NCBI RefSeq assembly: GCF_003269035.1 | Contig: NZ_QLTK01000014.1 | Coordinates: forward strand, 1-64,000 | Source: Paraburkholderia bryophila | Lineage (GTDB): Bacteria; Pseudomonadota; Gammaproteobacteria; Burkholderiales; Burkholderiaceae | DNA length: 64,000 bases | Reading direction: 5' to 3' | Part shown: piece after piece, positions 1-7,579 of the stretch | How the letters are laid out: the number at the start of each line of letters is the position of its first letter | Numbering within the stretch: the stretch's first letter is position 1 | Notes under the pieces: model-generated | Told to the model about the DNA's origin: nothing | Database searches by the model: none | What the model saw: only the letters and a program-made list of their open reading frames with translations | Program-made: the position numbers and the translations under genes

Positions 1-45
1 CTGAGAGGCCACAGTACGTTTCTTTTTCATGATCGGCATATCCAT
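1..45 (-). CDS. 5' end of an outward-reading ORF, possible transposase
   Basis: On the minus strand an ATG at 43-45 opens a frame that runs off the left edge of the window (MDMPIMKKKRTVASQ). An AGGA Shine-Dalgarno lies about 8 nt upstream (54-58). The basic start and its position next to a truncated T6SS gene would fit the transposase of an insertion sequence whose end lies near 112. That identification is a guess, since only 15 codons are visible. A second ATG in frame is at 40. Confidence 0.25.
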   Translation of the reverse strand, partial: MDMPIMKKKRTVASQ

Positions 46-114
46 GATATTCATCCTTCATGATATGCCTCGCCCACAAAATCACGGATAGGTCCTGAGC
101 GACCGGACAGTTAC

Positions 115-888
115 GTGGCGTTACTTGTAACACGCAAGGATCGGGTCGATCGGATGATTCGACCGTACGTGGTCGAGGCTCCCGAGAAGCTTGACAACAC
201 CAAAACACACTACGACGTGATTAAGCTCTGGAATTATTTCTGGGCGCAGCAAAAGGCCTATCCAGCCCCGTCCGTCGGTGTATATGAAATGCCATGGGAC
301 TACTGGCAAAGCAAGCTGCCGGAATTCTGGAAGACCACACCATTGAAGATCCCGCACGGCTTCAAACCGAACCCCTGGGTCCCAATACCATGGACCACAT
401 GGCAGTTAACGGAATACGACAACTGGCCAGTACTCGCGTATCTGCATCAGCCCGTACGAATCGATCTAAGCAACAACCACGGCGAACCACTCAAAAAGGG
501 CGAGCGCATCGAAAAACTGCGTGAAGGTTGGCAGCAGGCGTTAGGCACCCTCGCTCCCAACAACCAGCCCGGCCGAATATTCCACGACACTGGCATGTCG
601 ACGAACAATCTCCCATTGCTCATCCAGGCCCTTCACGACAACCCGCAGCACATCGATCTGGACGACCCGAAAGACGCGTTCGACACGCAGCGCCGCATCG
701 GCGGCGATACCGGCACGAGTTCGACGTGGGTACAAATGACGCTCGCACTGATGATGGGATACAGCGACGGCAAAACAAACGCGCTCATCAATCTGCGCGA
801 TCCACTTCATGCGAGCATCGTGATGGTGTCACCGCCCGACCAAGCGTCGCGCGAGGCGAATCCACAAACATTCAGCTGGGATTTCTAG
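115..888 (+). CDS. Tla3/DUF2875-like T6SS lipase adaptor, 5'-truncated
   Basis: The 257-residue product resembles the C-terminal part of DUF2875 proteins, the family of Tla3, a cytoplasmic adaptor that loads the Tle3 phospholipase onto a VgrG spike. I recognise the family by its general look (Trp/Pro-rich first half, late stretch WVQMTLALMMGY, conserved LRDPLHASIVMV end), not by a search. Full-length members are clearly longer. Here the frame opens at a GTG with no credible Shine-Dalgarno, and upstream it stays open only to a stop at 61-63 with no ATG. The likely reading is a gene that lost its 5' part, perhaps to the element at the left edge. A PAAR gene follows 42 nt downstream, as expected for a T6SS cargo locus. 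Confidence 0.5.
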   Translation: MALLVTRKDRVDRMIRPYVVEAPEKLDNTKTHYDVIKLWNYFWAQQKAYPAPSVGVYEMPWDYWQSKLPEFWKTTPLKIPHGFKPNPWVPIPWTTWQLTEYDNWPVLAYLHQPVRIDLSNNHGEPLKKGERIEKLREGWQQALGTLAPNNQPGRIFHDTGMSTNNLPLLIQALHDNPQHIDLDDPKDAFDTQRRIGGDTGTSSTWVQMTLALMMGYSDGKTNALINLRDPLHASIVMVSPPDQASREANPQTFSWDF

Positions 889-930
889 GCAGCGATGCCA
901 GGCTGTCATCAATCGCAACGAGAGAAATGG

Positions 931-1191
931 ATGAGAAAAAACCGATACATCGTCGAAGGCGACACTCACAGCCACGGCGGCCAGGTGTTGTCCGGCGCCC
1001 CGCACTCCCGCATAAAGGGACGTGCCATTGCACGCCTATACGACCCGGCGATCTGTGAGATTCACGGCCCGACCTACATCGCCCGAGTGTCCGGCAATGC
1101 GCGCTTCGCAGGACAACCGGCCGCATGTGATGGCGACGAACTCGCGTGCGGTGCGCGCCTCATCGCCAGTCAAGTGGAGACGGGTGGCTGA
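931..1191 (+). CDS. PAAR domain protein, T6SS spike tip
   Basis: An 86-residue PAAR protein. PAAR proteins cap the VgrG trimer of the type VI secretion needle and carry or recruit effectors. The sequence shows the family features: N-terminal RYIVEGDTHSHGGQVLSG, the middle ICEIHGPTYIARVSGNARF with a conserved Cys and His for the metal site, and a late AACDGDELACGARLIAS with further Cys residues. The length is that of a bare PAAR domain with no toxin extension. I chose the ATG at 931 because GAGAGA precedes it at normal spacing; the longer frame from 895 adds 12 unrelated residues. It follows the Tla3-like gene directly, so it probably belongs to a Tle3-type effector locus whose lipase lies outside the window. 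Confidence 0.85.
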   Translation: MRKNRYIVEGDTHSHGGQVLSGAPHSRIKGRAIARLYDPAICEIHGPTYIARVSGNARFAGQPAACDGDELACGARLIASQVETGG

Positions 1192-1476
1192 CGATCATGC
1201 ATGAGCGTGTCCGACAAACGACTTGATTAATCAAGGTTTGGTCGCGAAATCCTTGTCGACTAAAGGACGATAAAACAATGAAGCCACCGAAATTGATGCT
1301 AAATGAATCAATTTTGGTTTTTACACGCCCATCGTCCACGCCATCGTGCAAAATACCCACCCAGCCCAATAGCGGTTTTAAAAAACGATCGCAGCCTTAC
1401 CCCGCGCAGCGAAGGGCAAGATAAAACCGGCCTGATATCGACTACGAGTCCAATTTTCAATTCGAGAATTCCAGCT
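1192..1476. other. AT-richer gap after the PAAR gene
   Basis: This stretch has clearly lower GC than its surroundings. It holds a 48-codon frame at 1278-1424 (ATG with AAGGA 11 nt upstream; product starts MKPPKLMLNESILVF) that I cannot assign and that may be chance or the remnant of a gene. No hairpin terminator was recognised. Its composition fits imported DNA. Confidence 0.3.
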
Positions 1477-1926
1477 ATGAATACCCTATCCCAGCCCAAC
1501 GGACCGCAACTGACAATACGCGGTAGCCGCTTTGCGATGCCGGCCTTCGGCGCCACGATTCTGATCATTCTCGGGTGCTACGTCTTCCTCGCGGCGTCGA
1601 ACCCGTTCATGAGTTTTGGCACGGTTTTGATGACCTTTTTTACACCGTTGATCGCGCTGATCAGCATGAACCTCACCACCCGCGCAGTTTTTTATGACGA
1701 CCGGTGCAAGGTGGCGCGCATCGAGATTTTTTACGAGAACATCGTGTTTATCAAGCGGGGCCGTTTTCTTCTCACGATCCACTACAACCGCCCGAACGAA
1801 GCCCGTGCCAAACCACGTAGAGCGTCACTTTCGTTCTGGGAGATGCGCCGTCATGAGCAGGATAAATGTCTGGAAATCTTGCGGCAGAGCCTGACTGAAA
1901 AAGCGGTTTTGAACTCGACTTTTTGA
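1477..1926 (+). CDS. Small two-helix membrane protein
   Basis: A 149-residue protein of unknown family. Residues about 21-42 and 45-68 form two hydrophobic segments (AFGATILIILGCYVFLA and VLMTFFTPLIALISM), followed by a basic, probably cytoplasmic C-terminal domain rich in Arg and Lys. The ATG at 1477 was chosen because it puts the first membrane segment near the N-terminus; no strong Shine-Dalgarno is visible and the open frame continues upstream to 1303. Its stop overlaps the longest start of the next gene. Downstream of a PAAR gene, an immunity or accessory role is possible but is only inferred from position. Confidence 0.6.
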   Translation: MNTLSQPNGPQLTIRGSRFAMPAFGATILIILGCYVFLAASNPFMSFGTVLMTFFTPLIALISMNLTTRAVFYDDRCKVARIEIFYENIVFIKRGRFLLTIHYNRPNEARAKPRRASLSFWEMRRHEQDKCLEILRQSLTEKAVLNSTF

Positions 1927-1982
1927 AGTCGTTTTCGCTTTATTCCGGACATCGTCCTCGCTTGAAAGAATCGGAGCCTTCG

Positions 1983-2393
1983 TTGCGCCTACACCGGTAC
2001 CTCACCCTCTCATTCGCCCTCGTCACTGCCCTGGTGTCGATGTCCGACGCGTCCGCACAGGAATGCAAGCCGAACGACGTCTCGGACCCTTGCGTTGAAC
2101 AGGCCACTCAGCGCGAATACGAAAGGGCTGATCGCGATCTGAATGCGATATACAGTCAGGTGCTGCGAAAGGTATCGGTGCCTAAGACCGAGTATGTCGA
2201 CTATCCGGCGTTGAAGGTAAAGCTCGCCGAGGCTCAGCGCCAATGGATACGCTTTCGCGATAGCGAATGCGACGCCTGGTACAAGGTGAACGAAGCGGGG
2301 ACGGGGCGTAACGCATTTCAGTCGAACTGCCTGACGCAGCGCACGGCGGACCGTACGCGAGAGCTCAAGGCCTGGTTGGAATATCTGCCCTGA
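1983..2393 (+). CDS. LprI/DUF1311 family periplasmic protein
   Basis: The product has a signal peptide (LHRYLTLSFALVTALVSM...ASA) and then a short cysteine-containing domain of the LprI/DUF1311 type: an early C-x9-C pair (ECKPNDVSDPC), a YERADRDLNAIYSQVL segment, QRQWIRFRDSEC, and a C-terminal NCLTQRTADRTRELKAWL. Members include lysozyme inhibitors, so a periplasmic protective role is plausible but not shown. I prefer the TTG at 1983, which has GGAG 8 nt upstream and gives a normal signal peptide; a longer frame from a TTG at 1923 overlaps the preceding stop. Together with the membrane protein before it, it may serve the T6SS locus. Confidence 0.7.
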   Translation: MRLHRYLTLSFALVTALVSMSDASAQECKPNDVSDPCVEQATQREYERADRDLNAIYSQVLRKVSVPKTEYVDYPALKVKLAEAQRQWIRFRDSECDAWYKVNEAGTGRNAFQSNCLTQRTADRTRELKAWLEYLP

Positions 2394-2579
2394 TCAAACC
2401 AGAAAATGCATCAGGCCCGACCCAACCGCCAATGCACAATAGATAACCCGATTCCATTCACACCCCCGATATTTCGGAGTGAATAAACATCCCGCACAAA
2501 CGCCTAAATAAATTGACATGTAATAAGATCGCCGTCGCAAAGAACAATTTATAACTCACGCGACACGGACATACCCTGT

Positions 2580-3077
2580 ATGAAATCTGTCATCTTCGTA
2601 ATAATCGCAAGTTTCTCGGCCGCTGCAATGGCAGGTCAAGGAATGAGTGAATTCATGGTCACGGGAAAAAACACCGTCAACGTGACCGGCGCCAACGGCG
2701 GTCACGACGGCGGCCAGGATCCGAAACGTGAAGAGTTGTCGGTCTCGGTCGTAGGCCCAGCCGGGCCGATTACGGACGCAAAATGCTCGCTGTCCAACGA
2801 CAAAGGCGACTGGTCCGTCACCGCGCCCGACACCGTCACGGTCCGCCGCTCCGCATCCGCGCTCAAGATCCGCTGCGAAAAAGAAGGGTTCGCGGCGACT
2901 GAAGGCGCAATCGAAGCCACCACGGCCAAAATCGAGCCCAAGCATTTCCGCTTCGGCACCGATGCCGGCGGCGACGGCGGCGATGACGACGAGTCTTCGC
3001 TGATTACCGTCCCGCAGTATTTGCCGTCGCTCGTCATCACGCTGCACGAGAAAGGCGCTCCCCAGTCAACGAACTAA
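2580..3077 (+). CDS. Secreted Gly/Asp-rich protein of unknown function
   Basis: A 165-residue protein with a clean signal peptide (cleavage probably after AAAMA, residue 18). The mature part has a Gly/Asp-rich linker (GGHDGGQDP), a beta-type domain with two cysteines (AKCSLSNDKGDW and KIRCEKEGF) that could form a disulfide, and an acidic tract (GGDGGDDDESS) near the end. This resembles small surface lipoprotein-like domains, but there is no lipobox. No family was recognised. It stands alone, with about 190 nt of AT-rich DNA upstream and a hairpin downstream. Confidence 0.65.
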   Translation: MKSVIFVIIASFSAAAMAGQGMSEFMVTGKNTVNVTGANGGHDGGQDPKREELSVSVVGPAGPITDAKCSLSNDKGDWSVTAPDTVTVRRSASALKIRCEKEGFAATEGAIEATTAKIEPKHFRFGTDAGGDGGDDDESSLITVPQYLPSLVITLHEKGAPQSTN

Positions 3078-3089
3078 ACCGCTGCCCAC

Positions 3090-3127
3090 AGCGCCGCGCG
3101 AAGCTTTGCTTGGCTTCGCGCGGTGCT
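3090..3127 (+). terminator. Stem-loop after the secreted protein gene
   Basis: A 15-bp inverted repeat (3090-3104 with 3113-3127, one G-T pair) around an 8-nt loop, 13 nt after the stop codon at 3077. There is no U tract, so it may act as a weak terminator or an RNA 3' end stabiliser. Confidence 0.55.
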
Positions 3128-3155
3128 CAATCGATCCATCGGCCGTCTCCGGCCC

Positions 3156-3183
3156 GTGCATAAAAAGATACCTTGCATTGAAC
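3156..3183. promoter_or_regulatory. Upstream PadR operator (copy 1)
   Basis: This 28-bp site matches the palindromic site at 3236-3263 at 22 of 28 positions and starts with the same GTGCATAA half. The two copies are exactly 80 bp apart. A further GGTACC core lies at 3184-3189. It is most likely a second binding site for the PadR regulator encoded downstream. Confidence 0.55.
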
Positions 3184-3235
3184 GGTACCGGCTGCTAGAG
3201 TACCTACCAACAAACGCGGAAACTACCTCCCGCCA

Positions 3236-3263
3236 GTGCATAACAAGGTACCGTGCTATGCAC
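3236..3263. promoter_or_regulatory. PadR operator (copy 2), near-perfect dyad
   Basis: GTGCATA-N14-TATGCAC, centred on GGTACC; 12 of 14 base pairs of the dyad match. It ends 18 bp before the padR start, as expected for an autorepressed PadR gene. Large dyads with an ATGCA-type half site are typical of this family. Confidence 0.7.
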
Positions 3264-3281
3264 GCAACAAAATGGCTCTGA

Positions 3282-3623
3282 ATGAAAACCCAGCTTAAGA
3301 AGGGCACCCTCGACATGTGTGTGCTTGCCGTCCTCGCCGGCGGCGACAGTTACGCGTACGAGATTGTCTCGACCCTATCGGAAACCATGGAAATCAGCGA
3401 AGGCACCATTTATCCGCTGATGCGCCGGCTCCAGGCTGAAGCGTGGGTCACCACGTACTTCGTCGAATCCAGTTCGGGGCCGCCGCGCAAGTACTACACC
3501 TTGACGAACGCCGGCCGCGACAGTCTCGCGGAAATGCAGGACGAATGGCGCAGTTTTGTCGATGAGGTTAACGGCGTGCTGGCTCTATCCCGCATGCCCT
3601 CAGGAACAGGGGAACAGGAATGA
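3282..3623 (+). CDS. PadR family transcriptional regulator
   Basis: A 113-residue PadR-type winged-helix repressor. The family core is visible: QLKKGTLDMCVLAVLAGGDSYAYEIV, then SEGTIYPLMRRLQAEAWV (recognition helix and wing) and a YYTLTNAGRDSLAEM end, with a C-terminal helix for dimerisation. This is the short PadR type that is usually paired with DUF1700 membrane proteins. The gene overlaps the next by 4 bp (ATGA), so the two are translationally coupled. Two 28-bp operators lie upstream, so it probably represses its own operon, perhaps in response to an envelope signal sensed through its partner. Confidence 0.9.
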   Translation: MKTQLKKGTLDMCVLAVLAGGDSYAYEIVSTLSETMEISEGTIYPLMRRLQAEAWVTTYFVESSSGPPRKYYTLTNAGRDSLAEMQDEWRSFVDEVNGVLALSRMPSGTGEQE

Positions 3624-4792
3624 CGCAGGAAGAATTTATCCAGAAGCTCCGCGTTGAACTGGGGAGTCTGCCGAAGCACGTCGTGGACGAGATCGTGGCC
3701 GACTACCACGAGTATTTCGGCGACGCGATCGCCGCCGGCCGCAGCGAAGCCGACGTGGTCGCGGCGCTCGGCGACCCGATCAAACTGGCGCGCGAACTGA
3801 AGGCGCAGGCCACCTTGCGTCAGTGGGAAGCACGCCGCTCGTTCGGCAACCTGGCCAAGGTCATCGTGTCGATCGCCGGGCTCGGCTTGTTGCAGTTGTT
3901 GCTGCTGATTCCGTTCATGTTTTATCTCCTGATGCTGACGGTGGGCTACGCCGTGTCCGGCGCGCTTGCCGTCACCGGATTCGTGACGGTCATCGCGCTC
4001 GGTAGTCATCATCTGGTGGGGTGGCCGTCGTTCACGTCGCTGCCGTTTAACTTCGAAAGCGACGAGGTGAGCCACGTCAGCGCCAAATCGAACAGCAAGG
4101 CAGCGGACAACGACGACGATGAGGATGAGGATGATCAAAACGCGGCGTCCAGCGCTGACGACGCCCGTCTTGCGAAAGTGGACATGAAAGTATTCAGGGT
4201 AGTGGGCGACCGTTTCTTTCTGCGTCCCGACGACGCCACGCGAATTTCGGTGGTAACGGTTGCGGGCCCGTTGGACATCAAGAATCACAACGGCAAGCTG
4301 AAGATCGACTCGGTCGGCGGTGGGCGCGATCTGTTCAAGATCGAGGCAGACGGTTCATGGTCGATCGCACGCGCCGACATCGTCGCACTCGATTTGAAAG
4401 ATGCCGACGGCGACCATGTGTCCGTCGCGCGCATTGGGAGCGATCCGAAAGCCATGGCGTGGGACGTGTCGAATCACGGCGACCGTTTGTCCTTCGTACA
4501 AGGCGCGGGCGGCCAACCTAAAAGTTTGTCGGTACACAGCGGCTCGGATTCGGTGGTGATCGATCGTGATCACATCGCGATCAGGAACGGCATCAATGAC
4601 GTGATGATCTTCGGACCCCGTCATTCGAGCATCGGCGTGATGATCTACGGATTCGCGATGCTGTTGGCCGGTGTTTTCGGTTTGTTTTTGTGTGTGTGGC
4701 TGACGCGCATGACCTGGCGCGCGCTGGCCCGCTACGTTCAGCGGCAACTTGAGGTCATCACCACCCGGCTGGAAGCAGGGCACGCCTCCTGA
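3620..4792 (+). CDS. DUF1700 membrane protein with DUF4097-like domain
   Basis: A 390-residue protein. Residues 1-75 form a DUF1700/HAAS domain (MTQEEFIQKLRVELGSLPKHV, DYHEYFGDAIAAGRSEADVVAALGDP). Two membrane segments follow (about 80-125), then an acidic linker (NDDDEDEDD), a predicted beta-rich DUF4097-like domain (about 190-320) and a C-terminal membrane helix (about 330-355). The HAAS domain often sits beside PadR regulators and probably signals to them. The start overlaps padR by 4 bp. The role of the extracytoplasmic beta domain is unknown. Confidence 0.8.
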   Translation: MTQEEFIQKLRVELGSLPKHVVDEIVADYHEYFGDAIAAGRSEADVVAALGDPIKLARELKAQATLRQWEARRSFGNLAKVIVSIAGLGLLQLLLLIPFMFYLLMLTVGYAVSGALAVTGFVTVIALGSHHLVGWPSFTSLPFNFESDEVSHVSAKSNSKAADNDDDEDEDDQNAASSADDARLAKVDMKVFRVVGDRFFLRPDDATRISVVTVAGPLDIKNHNGKLKIDSVGGGRDLFKIEADGSWSIARADIVALDLKDADGDHVSVARIGSDPKAMAWDVSNHGDRLSFVQGAGGQPKSLSVHSGSDSVVIDRDHIAIRNGINDVMIFGPRHSSIGVMIYGFAMLLAGVFGLFLCVWLTRMTWRALARYVQRQLEVITTRLEAGHAS

Positions 4793-4849
4793 TCAGGGCG
4801 GCGCGGGTGACTCACGTCTGTCTACTCATTCCGTAACAAGGACATGGTC

Positions 4850-5647
4850 ATGAAAACGCACTATTTGCACGACTCGGCAGTCCCAAACGGCGCACGCAAT
4901 GCGCAAGGCTCATGTGTTCCGAACGCGCGTGTGATCGGCATGTCGAGTGTCGCGCGCTGGCTCGAAGAGGGTGTGCGCATGGCGCGCGTGCGGCCGGTGT
5001 TGTGGCTTGCGGCGGTGCTGGCCTGTGCCGATCTGGCGACGCTAGTGGACTTCGTACCGTCGTTGCTGATGCTGGGCATGCTCGTCGCGCCGATCGCGAT
5101 GGCAGCGGTCGTGCTGATGCAGGAGCACGCGGATAATGCGCCACGTTGGTCGCTCAGCGAGACGGTTGCGCTGGCCCATGCGCACCGGAACCCCTTGCTC
5201 ACGGTCGGCGCGTGCTGCGTTGCCGCGACGTACGTCGGTCGATGGATTTTGTTCGCGGCATTCCATGTGAGCGTGAAGGCATCCGTTGCGGCGAATGGCG
5301 TGCATGCGCTGACGTTCGCTTACGCTACGCACACGGGCGCGGACAACGCACTGGAGCCGCTGTTCAATGTGGTGCTGCATGCGGTTCCGGTCGCGCTGCT
5401 GTGGTTCGCCCCGGCGCTGGTGGTGCTGAATAACGCTTCGCCAGCGAATGCGATCGTAGCGAGTGTGCGTGCCGTGCTGCGCAATTGGCCCGTCGCCTGT
5501 TTGGGTGTCTTTGCGATCGTCGCCAGTGCATCGCTGGTTCCTTTCGTACCGATGCTTGCGCGCGCACTGATCGTGACGCCGCTGGCCACTGCGCTGATCG
5601 TCGTGTCGCTGTATGGTAGCTATCGTGATGTATTCGGCGAGCGATAA
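4850..5647 (+). CDS. BPSS1780-like integral membrane protein
   Basis: A 265-residue protein with about six hydrophobic segments. An N-terminal motif (ARWLEEGVRMARVRPVLWL) is followed by membrane helices and a long central loop. It resembles the BPSS1780 family of Burkholderiaceae membrane proteins, which have no assigned biochemical function. The start was set at the second ATG (4850), which lies 7 nt after AAGGA; the ATG at 4844 is too close to it. It lies 57 nt after the DUF1700 gene and probably belongs to the PadR operon. Confidence 0.65.
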   Translation: MKTHYLHDSAVPNGARNAQGSCVPNARVIGMSSVARWLEEGVRMARVRPVLWLAAVLACADLATLVDFVPSLLMLGMLVAPIAMAAVVLMQEHADNAPRWSLSETVALAHAHRNPLLTVGACCVAATYVGRWILFAAFHVSVKASVAANGVHALTFAYATHTGADNALEPLFNVVLHAVPVALLWFAPALVVLNNASPANAIVASVRAVLRNWPVACLGVFAIVASASLVPFVPMLARALIVTPLATALIVVSLYGSYRDVFGER

Positions 5648-5690
5648 AACGGCCTCGCCCACTCAGCCATAGGCACGCGAGAGTTAATAC

Positions 5691-6383
5691 GTGAATCCCG
5701 ATCCGCCACTCAGTGCAGCGCAGCAGTCTGCTCATCGAGCGGTCGTTGTTTGGGATTTACCCGTCCGTCTGTTCCACTGGTCCGTGGTAGTGCTGGTCGT
5801 CGCAGCCTACGTCACCATCCGCTTGAACTGGATGGACTGGCACGTCCGGATCGGCGAAGCCTTACTTGCGCTGGTGCTGTTTCGTTTGCTATGGGGTTGC
5901 TTCGGCAGCGAGACCGCGCGATTCCGCAGTTTTTTGGCTTCGCCCGTTGCCGCGCTGCAGCATCTGCGGCACATGTTGCGCCGCGATCGAGACGTGCAGG
6001 TAGGCCACAATGCCGCAGGCGGTTGGATGGTTTTACTGCTGCTCGCTTTATTGCTGACGGAAACGCTCACCGGGCTCTACGTCTACAACGATGTCGCCGA
6101 CGTGGGCCCCCTTTCCGAATGGATGCCCGCACCGATCGCCAATGCGATTTCCACGCTGCATGCCGTCGTATGGGACGTGCTGCTGATCGCCGTCGTGCTG
6201 CACGTGACGGCCATCCTGCTCTACGCGGCCGCCAAGGGGCACAACTTGTTGCGGCCCATGCTGACAGGCCGTAAATCGTTGCCGGCATACGTCCGGGCGC
6301 CGCGCGTGGCGTCGGCGGCGCTGGCGCTGGTATTGCTGGCTATCGCGGCGGCCGTGGTCGTGGCGCTCGCCACCTATCTCTGA
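5691..6383 (+). CDS. Cytochrome b561-type membrane protein
   Basis: A 230-residue di-haem cytochrome b of the b561/Ni-Fe-hydrogenase b-subunit type, which carries electrons within the inner membrane. The N-terminus has the family signature VVWDLPVRLFHWSVV with a haem-ligand His. Further His residues sit in helices at GHNAAGGW, STLHAVVWD and VVLHVTAI. Four or five membrane segments are visible. The start is a GTG. It lies 43 nt after the preceding membrane protein, so it may be the last gene of the PadR operon. No soluble redox partner is encoded nearby. Confidence 0.8.
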   Translation: MNPDPPLSAAQQSAHRAVVVWDLPVRLFHWSVVVLVVAAYVTIRLNWMDWHVRIGEALLALVLFRLLWGCFGSETARFRSFLASPVAALQHLRHMLRRDRDVQVGHNAAGGWMVLLLLALLLTETLTGLYVYNDVADVGPLSEWMPAPIANAISTLHAVVWDVLLIAVVLHVTAILLYAAAKGHNLLRPMLTGRKSLPAYVRAPRVASAALALVLLAIAAAVVVALATYL

Positions 6384-6516
6384 CGCTGACGCGCGCGTTC
6401 TGCCCCAGTGCGTCATTCCGCAGGTCGACCGAACGCAGCGCAAATAAGGCATCAATGCCAATGGTTGCGCGTCGACGGTCATGCTAGGATTTCTGCAAAC
6501 AACTCCGGAGACAGCT

Positions 6517-6900
6517 ATGCCGTTCATCTGCGAAAACGTTGAGTGTCGCGCCGTGCTCGCTCGCGGGCAGGTCAAGCCTAAGCGCGAAGACAACGGGTGG
6601 TGTTTTTACTGCCCGGACTGCAGGGCAAGGAATGCGTTGAACGATGTGGGTGTGCCGGGCGGTTCTCTGGAACTGGTTCAGCCAGAGCGCCCCGGTCTGC
6701 CTCACAAGGTCATTGCAACGGCCAAACCACTGGAAGAGGGCGGCTATGCGGCGCAATTGCGCGTCCAGCGCGCGCTAGGTACCAGGGGCACGTACGCGGT
6801 GGAAGAGCACTGGGATCAGCTCGGTGTCTTCCTCAATGCGCAAGAGGCCGTCGCGCATGCGAAGACCGTCGCGGCGGACTTGCTCGAGAGGAAAGCCTAG
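6517..6900 (+). CDS. Small zinc-ribbon-like protein
   Basis: A 127-residue hypothetical protein. The N-terminal third carries Cys at positions 5, 10, 29, 32 and 35 (CENVEC, WCFYCPDC), which looks like a zinc ribbon or knuckle. The remainder is a compact mixed domain ending in a helix (QEAVAHAKTVAADLLERKA). The start at 6517 was chosen because GGAG lies 6 nt before it; the frame extends upstream to 6481. No family was recognised. Confidence 0.6.
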   Translation: MPFICENVECRAVLARGQVKPKREDNGWCFYCPDCRARNALNDVGVPGGSLELVQPERPGLPHKVIATAKPLEEGGYAAQLRVQRALGTRGTYAVEEHWDQLGVFLNAQEAVAHAKTVAADLLERKA

Positions 6901-6911
6901 CCCTGATTGAA

Positions 6912-6950
6912 CGCCGGATTCCGCCGCGCGTAGCGCGCGCGGATCCGGCG
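6912..6950. terminator. GC-rich hairpin between convergent genes
   Basis: An inverted repeat (6912-6930 with 6934-6950, two bulges) with a very short loop lies between the ends of two convergent genes. No long T run is present, so efficiency is uncertain; it could serve both strands. Confidence 0.45.
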
Positions 6951-6974
6951 CACGCCAGGCGCATGAGCGGTTCC

Positions 6975-7451
6975 TTAAGCGTCGACGGCAGCCAGCCTGA
7001 CAAACAGTCGGGCCGCTTCGTTGCCGTGAGATAACGCGCGCAATGCTAGCGTGAGCGCCAGCTGCGCGTCGTGAGCGACTGCGCCGCGATCCTGATCGAA
7101 AAGTTTGACGGCGTGGCGCATATGCTGCGCTGCCTGCAGGTGGAGTTCCGCTGCCGCCGCGTGCTGTTTCGCCGCCGCGCCAACCACGCTGGCATGGCTG
7201 GCGCCCGGGGCGGCCGAGGCGGGTGTTGTCGGCGGTGCGCCGGTACTGTGCGCGCCGGCCTCGTGGGCCTCGTCGATGGCTTGCAATGTATGGCCGTGGG
7301 CCATCATCGCCTGATGCGCGGCGTGTGCATGATCCTGATCCTGACCCTGAGCCGTGTCGAAGTGCCGCGACGCTCCGTGGTGATATCGCGCTGCCTGTTC
7401 GTGATGTGAGGCCGCCGCTTCGAGATGCGCTTTCTTGCTGTGCTTGTTCAT
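6975..7451 (-). CDS. His/Ala-rich small protein
   Basis: A 158-residue protein with an exceptional histidine content (around 20 His) in helical Ala-rich segments, for example EAAASHHEQAARYHHGASRHF and HAHAAHQAMMAHGHTL. Two helical blocks flank a Pro/Ala-rich linker (about 70-85). The C-terminal block again has helix-spaced His (QHAAAAELHLQAAQHMRHAV). There is no signal peptide. Helical bundles with many His are compatible with metal binding, but no family was recognised. The gene is convergent with its left neighbour and divergent from the NnrU gene. Confidence 0.65.
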   Translation of the reverse strand: MNKHSKKAHLEAAASHHEQAARYHHGASRHFDTAQGQDQDHAHAAHQAMMAHGHTLQAIDEAHEAGAHSTGAPPTTPASAAPGASHASVVGAAAKQHAAAAELHLQAAQHMRHAVKLFDQDRGAVAHDAQLALTLALRALSHGNEAARLFVRLAAVDA

Positions 7452-7579
7452 ACCGGCTCACTCCGATAACGACCGATTAGAAGACGCAGTGGCGGGTCGG
7501 AAACCACTCGTTGCAAATGTACACGCACTTGCATCGTCTATAACGTTTTCATCGCGTGGAAAACCCGAGGAGCAACGCC

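Noticed and set aside
1278..1424. 48-codon frame after the PAAR gene
   Set aside because: It has a loosely spaced Shine-Dalgarno but no recognisable domain; kept only as a note in the gap entry.
2513..2555. TTGACA (2513-2518) as a promoter for the secreted protein gene
   Set aside because: No acceptable -10 element at 16-18 bp; the TTATAA downstream is too far away.
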